This document shows, piece after piece, positions 1-6,433 of a stretch of DNA of 9,593 bases (the first letter of the stretch is position 1; each line of letters starts with the position of its first letter). Below the pieces are notes generated by a model. The model was not told the DNA's origin, made no database searches, and saw nothing but the letters and a program-made list of their open reading frames with translations. This stretch comes from an uncultured Hyphomicrobiales bacterium. GTDB taxonomy: Bacteria; Pseudomonadota; Alphaproteobacteria; Rhizobiales; Aestuariivirgaceae. The stretch is from NCBI GenBank assembly GCA_903930095.1, contig CAIYXE010000586.1, forward strand, positions 1-9,593. The letters run 5' to 3'. A program made the translations under genes and the position numbers.

Positions 1-632
1 GCCAGGTTGTGGACCTTCCGCGGATCGTTCGAGGTGAGGGTGATGAGGGTGACGCCGACCGGCAGCATCATGGCCGCCACCGTATGTTCGCCGATGAAGG
101 CGGCGATGGTGCCGCACACCGCGGTGATGCCGAAGCTGATCCAGTAGATGTTGGTGCCCGTCATGCGCACGATCCACCAGGCGATGCGCTTGTCGAGCCG
201 CTGGCGGACGATGGCCACCGCCAGCATGAGCGAGCCCATGATGAAGAGAACAGAGTCCGTCATGAGGCTTTGCGCCACCTTGGTGGGATCGACCTTCAGC
301 AGCACGACCTGGCCGACGATGATGAGGAGCGGCACCGTGGGCAGCGGAATAGCCTCGGTGATGAACAGCATGGTGGCCATCAGCGACATGACCAGCACGA
401 TCTTTCCCTGCTCGGTCAGGCCCGAGGGCGCCGGGGCCGCCATCAGGGCGAAGCCTAAGATCATGGTGATGATGAACCAGCGCCGCTTCCAGACGAAGGA
501 CAAGTCCAGGTCGCCCATGAAGGCGAGAAAGCGCTGGTAGCCGCGGCGGCGGAAGCGCTTGAGCCCGGCGGAGGGCTCCCGCGCCTGGAGGCTGTCCCGG
601 GCGAGCTGGAAACGGGAAGCGGCCTCCGTCAT
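1..632 (-). CDS. SLC13/DASS-family anion (dicarboxylate/sulfate-type) transporter, N-terminal part
   Basis: Partial gene: 210 complete codons read leftwards from ATG at 632 and run off the window edge without a stop, so the C-terminal half is missing. The family consists of inner-membrane secondary transporters, mostly sodium-coupled, for di- and tricarboxylates or sulfate. After a basic cytoplasmic N-terminus (residues 1-50), hydrophobic segments lie at about 51-68, 77-92, 97-113, 126-143 and 163-179. The segment ITEAIPLPTVPLL (91-103) matches the conserved TEAIPL region of the family. It is followed by GEHTVAAMMLPVG (181-193), which sits where the family has its SNT-type substrate/sodium hairpin; here the Ser-Asn-Thr is replaced by Glu-His-Thr (182-184). 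The start is supported by an AAGGG-like ribosome binding site about 8 bases upstream. The gene is divergent from the dipeptidase operon across 77 bp, so the substrate may be related to it. The family call is fairly firm; the substrate is unknown. Confidence 0.82.
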   Translation of the reverse strand, partial: MTEAASRFQLARDSLQAREPSAGLKRFRRRGYQRFLAFMGDLDLSFVWKRRWFIITMILGFALMAAPAPSGLTEQGKIVLVMSLMATMLFITEAIPLPTVPLLIIVGQVVLLKVDPTKVAQSLMTDSVLFIMGSLMLAVAIVRQRLDKRIAWWIVRMTGTNIYWISFGITAVCGTIAAFIGEHTVAAMMLPVGVTLITLTSNDPRKVHNL

Positions 633-709
633 GCCGTCGCCCTTGCCGCGATGGCCGCCGCCGTGACATTGTTCCGGCGATTCAGGCCCGCAGGCCAATT
701 GGTGGCATC
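633..709. promoter_or_regulatory. divergent intergenic region, transporter / dipeptidase operon
   Basis: This 77-bp gap separates two divergently transcribed genes and must carry the promoter of the transporter and probably that of the dipeptidase operon. I could not identify a convincing -35/-10 pair in either direction. Visible elements are the palindrome CCAATTGG at 695-702, a few bases before the proposed TTG start at 710, and a short repeat AGGCC at 684-688 and 692-696. Either could be an operator, but nothing in the sequence shows this. Confidence 0.35.
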
Positions 710-2110
710 TTGGTTCATCCCGATTCCGTTCTCGCCGAAATAGATCAACAATTCCCTCAAAGCCTCCAGCGCGTCTGCGAGTTGCTGCGCTTTCCCAGCG
801 TCGGCACGGATCCTGCCCATGCGCAGGACTGCCGCCGCGCGGCCCAGTGGCTGGTGCGGGAGCTTGAGGCCATGGGCTTCACCGCGGGCCTGCGCGAGAC
901 CACGGGGCAGCCGCTGGTTGCCGGGTCCTATGCCCCGCCCGGCGGCGGGGCTGGGCTCCCGCATATCCTGTTCTATGGCCATTACGACGTTCAGCCCGCC
1001 GACCCGCTCGAATTGTGGACATCCGCCCCTTTCGAGCCGCAGATCCGGAAAGGCAAGAGCGGAAAGGATGCCATTTTTGCCCGCGGTGCCGCCGACGACA
1101 AGGGCCAATTGATGACCTTTCTGGAAGCCAGCCGCTGCTGGTTGAAGGTGCACGGGGCGCTGCCCTTCCGCCTGACCGTCATGATCGAGGGCGACGAGGA
1201 GGGGGATGCCTCGCACCTGGATTGTTTCCTCAAGGCCAACGCCAAGCAGTTTCCCGTTGATGCGGTCTTCATCTGCGACACTGGCATGTGGGACGAGAAG
1301 ACCCCCGCCATCGATACCAGGCTGCGCGGTTGCATGGGGATCGAGGTGACGATCACGGGTCCCCGCATCGACCTTCATTCCGGCTATTACGGCGGCCCGG
1401 CCCGTAACCCGATCAAGGTGCTGAGCCGCATCCTGGCCGATATCCACGATGCCCGGGGCCGCATCACCATTCCGCGCTTCTATGACGGCGTGAAGCCCAT
1501 TCCGGCGAAGCTGCGCAAGCAGTGGGAGGCGCTCAGGTTTCCCGCCAAGCGATTCCTGGGCGAGGTTGGCCTGTCGGTGCCTGCGGGCGAGAAGGGCTAT
1601 TCGGTGCTGGAGCAGATGTGGGCGAGGCCCACGGCCGAGGTGAACGGCATCCATGGCGGCTACCGGGGCCCCGGCTCCAAGACGGTCTTGCCGGCGGAGG
1701 CCACGGCCAAGCTCACCTTCCGCCTCGTCGAGGGCCAGGACCCGCGGAAGATCCGCCGCGCCTTCAAGCAGTTCGTGAAGGACCGGCTTCCACCTGACTG
1801 CAAGGCGCGCTTTGATGACAGCGGCGGGGATTCGAGCGGCATCGCCGTTTCGCAGGACACGCCATGGATCGTGGCGGCGAGAGCGGCGCTCAAGGCGGAG
1901 TTCGGCCGCGAGGCCGTGTTGACTGGGGCGGGCTACTCGATCCCCGCGGTTGAATCCTTCAAGACGCATCTGGGCGCTGACAGCCTTCTCGTCGGTTTCG
2001 GGCTTGCCGACGACAATGCGCATTCACCCGACGAGAAATACGACGTTGACAGTTTCAGGCACGGCACCCGCGCCTGGGCCCGCATCATCGCGCAATTCGC
2101 AAGAGAGTGA
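710..2110 (+). CDS. M20-family metallodipeptidase (first of a tandem pair)
   Basis: A 466-residue cytosolic di-zinc peptidase of the M20 carnosinase/dipeptidase type, expected to cleave dipeptides or related N-acyl amino acids. Catalytic elements are visible: GHYDVQPADP with metal ligand His91 and catalytic Asp93; ADDKGQ with bridging Asp129; Glu163 (general base) and Glu164 (metal) in EGDEE; Asp190 in CDTGMWD; and the last ligand His438 in AHSPDEKY. The lid/dimerisation domain spans roughly 200-370. The start is TTG with only a weak ribosome site (GGTGG), but it aligns exactly with the N-terminus of the downstream paralogue, and all active-site residue numbers coincide. No in-frame ATG is available nearby. 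Oddities are the loop after the Glu pair, GDASHL where the paralogue has SGSPSL, and GAGYSIPA against GSGGSIPI near the C-terminus. Family assignment is strong; the substrate is not known. Confidence 0.9.
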   Translation: MVHPDSVLAEIDQQFPQSLQRVCELLRFPSVGTDPAHAQDCRRAAQWLVRELEAMGFTAGLRETTGQPLVAGSYAPPGGGAGLPHILFYGHYDVQPADPLELWTSAPFEPQIRKGKSGKDAIFARGAADDKGQLMTFLEASRCWLKVHGALPFRLTVMIEGDEEGDASHLDCFLKANAKQFPVDAVFICDTGMWDEKTPAIDTRLRGCMGIEVTITGPRIDLHSGYYGGPARNPIKVLSRILADIHDARGRITIPRFYDGVKPIPAKLRKQWEALRFPAKRFLGEVGLSVPAGEKGYSVLEQMWARPTAEVNGIHGGYRGPGSKTVLPAEATAKLTFRLVEGQDPRKIRRAFKQFVKDRLPPDCKARFDDSGGDSSGIAVSQDTPWIVAARAALKAEFGREAVLTGAGYSIPAVESFKTHLGADSLLVGFGLADDNAHSPDEKYDVDSFRHGTRAWARIIAQFARE

Positions 2111-2115
2111 CCGAC

Positions 2116-3513
2116 ATGACCGATCTCAACGCCGTCCTGGATACCGCGACGAAGGACTTCGACAACAGCCTGGAACGGCTGTTTCGCCTTGTCCGCATTC
2201 CGTCGATCTCGACGGATCCCGCCCATGCGGAGGACTGTGCCAAGGCCGCGCAGGCGATCGTCGATGACCTGAGGGCGCTCGGCTTCGAGGCGGAGGCCCG
2301 CAAGACGCCAGGCCGGCCGATGGTGGTGGCCCATTACACGCCAAAGGGTGCGGCGCGGAACATGCCGCACTTCCTGTTCTACGGGCACTATGACGTGCAG
2401 CCGGCAGATCCGCTCAACCTGTGGAAGACGGCCCCCTTCGAGCCCACGGTGCGGACGGACAAGGCAGGCATTGCCCGCATGTATGGCCGCGGCACGGCGG
2501 ACGACAAGGGCCAGCTGATGACCTTCGTGGAGGCCGCGCGGGCTTGGATCACCACCACGGGCTCTCTCCCCATCAAGGCCACCTTCCTGATCGAAGGCGA
2601 GGAGGAATCCGGCTCGCCCTCGCTCGTGCCCTTCCTCAAGGCCAACAGGAAGGAACTGTCCTGCGATGCCGCCTTCGTCTGCGACACCAACATGTGGGAT
2701 GCGAAAACGCCCGCCATCACCACCAGGCTCCGCGGCCTGGTGCATGAGGAGATCACCATCACCGGGCCCAGCATCGACCTCCATTCCGGCATGTATGGCG
2801 GCCCGGCAATGAACCCGATCCGCGTGCTGAGCAAGGTCATCGCCGCACTTCATGACAAGAACGGCAAGGTCACGATTCCCGGCTTCTATGATGGTGTGGC
2901 CGATCTGCCGAAGGCAACGAAGAAGCAGTGGCAGTCGCTCAAGTTCTCGGATGCGAAGTTCCTCAAGGAAGTTGGCCTGAAGGAGCCTGCGGGCGAGAAG
3001 GGCAAGTCCGTCCTCGAGCAGATCTGGGCCAGGCCCACGGCGGAGGTGAACGGCATCTGGGGCGGCTATACGGGGGTTGGCACCAAGACGGTGCTGCCGT
3101 CCGAGGCCCATGCCAAGCTCACTTTCCGGCTCGTCGGCAGGCAGGACCCGGAGAAGGTTCTCAAGGCCTTCCAGGCCTTCGTGAAGGGGCTGATCCCCAG
3201 GGACTGCAAGGTCACCTTCTCCGGCCGCGGCGGCGGCAGCCCGGCGACCGAGATCCCGGAGGACAATCCCGTCATCGCGAAATCAGCCAAGGCGCTGAAG
3301 GACGAGTTCCGGCGCGATGCGGTGCTGATGGGTTCGGGCGGCTCGATCCCCATCTGCCGCTTCTTCAAGGACATCCTGGGGATGGACGCGATCCTCGTCG
3401 GCTTCGGCCTCAATGACGATGCGATCCACAGTCCCAACGAGAAGTACAATCTCGAGAGCTACAGGCGCGGCATCCGGAGCTGGGTCAGGATCATGGGCGA
3501 ATTCGGCGCATGA
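2116..3513 (+). CDS. M20-family metallodipeptidase (second of a tandem pair)
   Basis: A 465-residue paralogue of the preceding gene; by eye more than half of the residues are identical and they align without large gaps. All M20 metal-centre residues are present: His91 and Asp93 in GHYDVQP, Asp129 in ADDKGQ, Glu163-Glu164 in the canonical EGEEESGSP, Asp190 in CDTNMWD, and His438 in IHSPNEKY. It is therefore expected to be an active di-zinc dipeptidase in the cytoplasm. The ATG at 2116 is preferred because AAGAGAG at 2101-2107 lies about 8 bases upstream. A GTG at 2107 would give a 4-base GTGA overlap with the upstream gene and three extra residues (MTD). Either way the two genes are contiguous and probably co-transcribed. 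Compared with the first copy, this one keeps the family's usual active-site loops and is the likelier ancestral or generalist enzyme (inference). Confidence 0.92.
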   Translation: MTDLNAVLDTATKDFDNSLERLFRLVRIPSISTDPAHAEDCAKAAQAIVDDLRALGFEAEARKTPGRPMVVAHYTPKGAARNMPHFLFYGHYDVQPADPLNLWKTAPFEPTVRTDKAGIARMYGRGTADDKGQLMTFVEAARAWITTTGSLPIKATFLIEGEEESGSPSLVPFLKANRKELSCDAAFVCDTNMWDAKTPAITTRLRGLVHEEITITGPSIDLHSGMYGGPAMNPIRVLSKVIAALHDKNGKVTIPGFYDGVADLPKATKKQWQSLKFSDAKFLKEVGLKEPAGEKGKSVLEQIWARPTAEVNGIWGGYTGVGTKTVLPSEAHAKLTFRLVGRQDPEKVLKAFQAFVKGLIPRDCKVTFSGRGGGSPATEIPEDNPVIAKSAKALKDEFRRDAVLMGSGGSIPICRFFKDILGMDAILVGFGLNDDAIHSPNEKYNLESYRRGIRSWVRIMGEFGA

Positions 3514-3869
3514 GCATCGACCCCGTGGCGCTGCTCAGGCATTACCATGCGGCGCTGCAGCCCTATGATGCGGCGATGGCGGCTGCCTGCTTTGCGCCCG
3601 GCGCCGTCTACGTCTCGCCCGGCGTGAATGGCAAGATCGAGGGACGCGATGCCATCATCGCCTCCTTCAACGCCTATTTCGCGGAGTATCCGGATCAACA
3701 TGCGGAGGACGGGCGCATCGACCGCTTGTCGCCGCTTGCGGCGCGTGCCGCCTGGCGGCTTGCGGCCACATCGGCGGCGACCGGCCAGCGCATCGTCCGG
3801 CATGGTGTCGAGACGGTGCAATTCGATGCGGCAGGCCTGATCATCGCCGTGGAGGTCGAAGACCTTTGA
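3510..3869 (+). CDS. NTF2/SnoaL-like small protein
   Basis: A 119-residue protein whose ATG overlaps the stop of the upstream dipeptidase (ATGA), indicating translational coupling. The pattern is that of the NTF2-like cone fold: an N-terminal helix (LLRHYHAALQPYD, 8-20), then a region like the SnoaL FAPGAVYVSPG strand (28-38), an EGRDAIIASFNAYFAEYP helix (44-61), and C-terminal strands ending in VETVQFDAAGLIIAVEVEDL. Members include small isomerases, lyases and binding proteins, and the fold alone does not give the reaction. There is no signal peptide and no membrane segment. Its position suggests a role on the same substrates as the dipeptidases, for example as a downstream enzyme or carrier, but this is only inference. 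The ribosome site is weak, in keeping with coupling. Confidence 0.72.
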   Translation: MSIDPVALLRHYHAALQPYDAAMAAACFAPGAVYVSPGVNGKIEGRDAIIASFNAYFAEYPDQHAEDGRIDRLSPLAARAAWRLAATSAATGQRIVRHGVETVQFDAAGLIIAVEVEDL

Positions 3870-4276
3870 TCATCCAACTGGCAATCGGCTCCGTGATCAT
3901 CGTTTTCAACGTCATCCTGCAAGCGGAGATGTTCAGTGCTTTCGGGAAGCGGCTGGAAAGGGTCATCATTGACTTGCGCCTCAGGTTCCGCCGCTTCGCG
4001 AACACGGCGGCCATCGTCACGGGCGTGATCTTCGTGATGGCGGTGCACAGCATACAGGTGTGGATATGGGCCACCGTCTTCCTCGCCGTGGGTGCCTTCG
4101 AGGCGCTGGAGCCGGCGCTCTACTTCTCCCTGGTGAGCTTCTCAACGGTGGGCTTCGGCGACATCACGCTGGGGCCGGACTGGCGCCTGCTCTCCGCGCT
4201 CACCGCGGCCAACGGTTTCATGAGTTTCGGCTGGTCCACAGCCTACATGGTGGAACTGGTGCGCAGGACAGCCTGA
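3866..4276 (+). CDS. small potassium-channel-like membrane protein (Ion_trans_2 type)
   Basis: A 136-residue membrane protein. Hydrophobic segments lie at about 4-26, 47-64, 67-80 and 107-131. Between the last two is a pore helix (84-93) followed by the selectivity-filter sequence TVGFGD (94-99), diagnostic of potassium channels of the two-TM/ion_trans_2 group. There is only one filter per chain, so a functional pore would need four chains. No RCK, cyclic-nucleotide or other ligand domain is present. The start is TTG, overlapping the NTF2-like gene's stop as TTGA, with a good ribosome site GGAGG at 3851-3855, 10 bases upstream. The start choice is probable but not certain. The gene is last in the dipeptidase run and converges on the flavoprotein gene with a 12-bp gap. 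Ion selectivity and gating cannot be judged from sequence; the link to peptide metabolism is unexplained. Confidence 0.8.
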   Translation: MIIQLAIGSVIIVFNVILQAEMFSAFGKRLERVIIDLRLRFRRFANTAAIVTGVIFVMAVHSIQVWIWATVFLAVGAFEALEPALYFSLVSFSTVGFGDITLGPDWRLLSALTAANGFMSFGWSTAYMVELVRRTA

Positions 4277-4288
4277 CGCGGCGGCCTG

Positions 4289-4933
4289 TCAGCCGATCTT
4301 GAAGTCCATGATATGCGAGGGCGCCTTCAGGCCGGGGATCAATCGCGGGTCGTCAATGGGTGCCAGGATCTGCTGTTGCACGGGGATGACCCCGGCCCAG
4401 ATCGGCAACGCGTAGTCCTCCTCGTCATCGCCCGGGGGGCCGGTGCGGACCTTGGCGGAGACCTCGTCGAGCTTGAGCGACAGCACCGTGGTGGCCTTCA
4501 GTTCCTGTGCCGTCATCGGGCGCAGCATGTTCCACCGGCCAGGCCACAGGGCTTCCGTGAAATTCCTCAGCCGCATCTCCTTCTCGGCGGGGTCCGCAAG
4601 CTTGCGGGCTGTGCCGAAGGCCATCAGCGAACGGTAGTTGCAGCTATGGTTGAAGGCCGCGCGCGCCATCACGAAACCGTCGATGATCGAGACGGTGAGG
4701 CAGACCTCCGCGTCCTCGCAGGCCTCCAGCATGCGGCTGGCCGAGGAGCCGTGCCAGTAGACGTGATCACCCTCGCGCCACTGCAGCGTGGGGGTCACGT
4801 AGGGCGTGCCGTTGAACACATAGCCGACGTTGCAAATCGGGGTGGCGTCGAGAATGGCGTGCACCGTCTCTGCATCATATTTGGCGCGCTTGTTCAGGCG
4901 CTTCACGCGTGTTCTCTCGGTGGGGGAATCCAT
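4289..4933 (-). CDS. NimA-like FMN split-barrel protein (pyridoxamine-phosphate-oxidase superfamily)
   Basis: A 214-residue protein of the Pyridox_ox_2 / COG3467 group, flavin-nucleotide-binding split-barrel proteins related to nitroimidazole reductase NimA; they are distinct from true pyridoxamine-phosphate oxidase PdxH. Landmarks are a basic N-terminus with the family-typical start (MDSPTERTRVKR), the first barrel strands with GTPYVTPTL (42-50), HGSSASRM (61-68), the NYRSLMAFG flavin-side strand (99-107), and the strongly conserved KVRTGPP followed by DDEEDY and IWAGVIP (161-184). ATG at 4933 is chosen because GGAG lies about 9 bases upstream and family proteins begin here; the frame stays open further upstream, but that part overlaps the divergent regulator and is rejected. 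It is divergent from a MocR-type regulator, a common pairing that suggests regulation by it. The cytosolic role is unknown; a flavin-dependent reduction is plausible. Confidence 0.88.
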   Translation of the reverse strand: MDSPTERTRVKRLNKRAKYDAETVHAILDATPICNVGYVFNGTPYVTPTLQWREGDHVYWHGSSASRMLEACEDAEVCLTVSIIDGFVMARAAFNHSCNYRSLMAFGTARKLADPAEKEMRLRNFTEALWPGRWNMLRPMTAQELKATTVLSLKLDEVSAKVRTGPPGDDEEDYALPIWAGVIPVQQQILAPIDDPRLIPGLKAPSHIMDFKIG

Positions 4934-4973
4934 GCTCGTTTTCTCCGGTTGTGCCCTTCGGATGCCCGCGATA

Positions 4974-5017
4974 TGGTCTGGTTGAAAGGTCCAAGTATTG
5001 AACTGATGAGCAGACCA
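4974..5017. promoter_or_regulatory. candidate MocR operator between the flavoprotein gene and its regulator
   Basis: The region holds an exact inverted repeat, TGGTCTG at 4974-4980 and CAGACCA at 5011-5017, with a further related half-site GGTCCAA at 4988-4994 (GGTC-to-GGTC spacing 13 bases, direct orientation with the first). MocR-family regulators are known to bind sets of direct and inverted short repeats near their own divergent promoters. The right arm falls inside codons 2-4 of the regulator gene if ATG 5006 is the start, consistent with autoregulation. No clear sigma-70 -35/-10 pair could be assigned. The repeats are seen; their function is inferred. Confidence 0.42.
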
Positions 5018-6433
5018 CTTCTCGGCACATCGGCCAGCGAGATCGGCATCGACCGGCAAGACCGCGAGCCGATCCAGCAGCAGATCGCGCGGCAGATCCG
5101 CTCGCTCGTGCTGAGCGGGCGGCTGAAGCCGCAGAGCCGGCTGCCCTCGACGCGCGCACTCTCGGAGGAACTTGCCGTGGCGCGCGCCACGGTGGTGGAG
5201 GCCTATGAGCAACTCCTCAGCGAGGGGTATCTCGAGACCCGCTCCGGCTCCGGCACGCGGGTTGCGGCGGAACTGCCGGAAACGCTCCTGGCCCCGGCTC
5301 CGCGCGAACAGCGCAAGGAACCGCCACGCGCCGGCCACAGGCGTGAGCCGGCGCGCCCCTTCCGGTCAGGCCTCGTCGACTGGGAGAATTTTCCGCATGA
5401 CGAGTGGGGGCGGCTGCTGGGGCGTTTCTGGCGCAACCCTCCGGTGGCGCTTCTCGAGCACAACGACCCGTTCGGCTGGATGCCGCTGCGCGAGGCGGTG
5501 GCGCGGCATCTCTATGAGTGGCGCGGCATCGGCTGCGCGGCTGAGCAGGTGATCGTCACGGCAGGCGGGCTTGATGCCTTTGACCTGATCGGCCGCGCCA
5601 TCCTGCGCGGGGGCGACAGGGTATGGTTCGAGGAGCCGGGCTATCCGACGGCGCGGCGCATCTTCTCGCTCGGTGGCGCCGCGGCGGTGCCCGTGCCGGT
5701 CGATGCGGAGGGCCTCGTCGTGGCCCGTGGCATCGAGCGGGCGGGCGATGCGCGGGCCGCCTTCGTGACACCGGCGCGGCAATACCCGACGGGCGTTACC
5801 ATGCCGCTGGCCCGCCGCCTGGAACTGCTCGACTGGGCGGCCGATGCCGATGCCATCGTCATCGAGGACGACTATGACAGCGAGTACCGCTATGTCGGCA
5901 AGCCGCTTCCGGCGCTGATGAGCCTCGATAGCCATGCGCGCGTCATCTACACCGGCACTTTTTCCAAGGTGTTTTCGCCCATCGTGCGGCTCGGCTACAT
6001 CGTGGTGCCGAAGGCGCTGGTCCCGCGGTTTCGCGCCGAGCGCGTGTCGCACGGGGCGCCGCCGTCGCTCATGGCGCAGCCAGCCCTTGCCGAGTTCATG
6101 TCGTCGGGCGCATTCGCCATCCATATTCGCCGCATGCGCCGGATCTATGCCGCGCGGCGGCGCGCGCTCATCGAGGCGCTGAAGCCGGGTGAGGGCAGGC
6201 TCTATGAGATTGATGCTTCCCCCGCGGGGTTGATGCTTCTGCTGCGCCTGAAGGCGGGCACGAGCGACGAGGACGCGGTCATGCGGCTCGAGAGCATCGG
6301 CATCGAGGCGCAGTCGCTGTCGAGCCACTATGCCGGGCGGAGCCGCCAGCAGGGGCTGCTCCTGAGCTTCGCTGGCTTCAGCGAGGCCGATCTCACAAAA
6401 ACTGCACGAACATTGATCGAGGGACTGTCATGA
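5006..6433 (+). CDS. MocR/PdxR-type transcriptional regulator (GntR HTH + aminotransferase-like PLP domain)
   Basis: A 475-residue regulator. Residues 15-87 form the GntR winged helix (PIQQQIARQIRSLVLSGRL, then LPSTRALSEELAVARATVV, and the wing GYLETRSGSGTRV). After a linker, residues 120-475 form a fold-type-I aminotransferase domain with the PLP site: NDPFGWMPLREAV, EEPGYPTARR, IEDDYDSEYRY (Asp288/289 to the pyridine nitrogen), and Lys321 in TGTFSK as the Schiff-base lysine. MocR proteins sense PLP or PLP-amine adducts and control neighbouring genes. TPARQYPTG (255-263) has Ala-Arg where the family usually has Ser-His, near the cofactor. ATG 5006 fits the family N-terminus but has no evident ribosome site; another in-frame ATG at 4973 has a weak one and would lie in the operator-like repeats. 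The gene is divergent from the flavoprotein and overlaps the next gene by ATGA. Confidence 0.92.
   Translation: MSRPLLGTSASEIGIDRQDREPIQQQIARQIRSLVLSGRLKPQSRLPSTRALSEELAVARATVVEAYEQLLSEGYLETRSGSGTRVAAELPETLLAPAPREQRKEPPRAGHRREPARPFRSGLVDWENFPHDEWGRLLGRFWRNPPVALLEHNDPFGWMPLREAVARHLYEWRGIGCAAEQVIVTAGGLDAFDLIGRAILRGGDRVWFEEPGYPTARRIFSLGGAAAVPVPVDAEGLVVARGIERAGDARAAFVTPARQYPTGVTMPLARRLELLDWAADADAIVIEDDYDSEYRYVGKPLPALMSLDSHARVIYTGTFSKVFSPIVRLGYIVVPKALVPRFRAERVSHGAPPSLMAQPALAEFMSSGAFAIHIRRMRRIYAARRRALIEALKPGEGRLYEIDASPAGLMLLLRLKAGTSDEDAVMRLESIGIEAQSLSSHYAGRSRQQGLLLSFAGFSEADLTKTARTLIEGLS

Noticed and set aside
9..540. Plus-strand open frames over the left edge
   Set aside because: They overlap the clearly recognisable DASS transporter on the minus strand; composition (Asp, His, Arg, Met-rich) is that of antisense shadows.
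695..702. Palindrome CCAATTGG before the first dipeptidase start
   Set aside because: A single 8-bp palindrome without a second copy or known regulator; noted in the intergenic entry but not called an operator.
629..3111. Long open frames on the minus strand opposite the two dipeptidases (464 and 392 codons)
   Set aside because: They lie antisense to strong M20 genes, resemble each other only because the dipeptidases are duplicates, are rich in Arg, Gly, His and Ala as expected for shadow frames in GC-rich DNA, and match no family I recognise.
4273..4292. Inverted repeat CTGAC / GTCAG around the two convergent stop codons
   Set aside because: A stem of only about five pairs with a ten-base loop and no T tract on either strand; too weak to call a bidirectional terminator.
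4313..5005. Upstream extension of the MocR regulator frame
   Set aside because: It runs antisense through the flavoprotein gene and adds over 200 residues before the winged helix, unlike any MocR protein.
4934..5338. Upstream extension of the flavoprotein frame into the regulator
   Set aside because: The family starts at the MDSPTERTRV segment with a ribosome site before it; the extension is antisense to the GntR domain.
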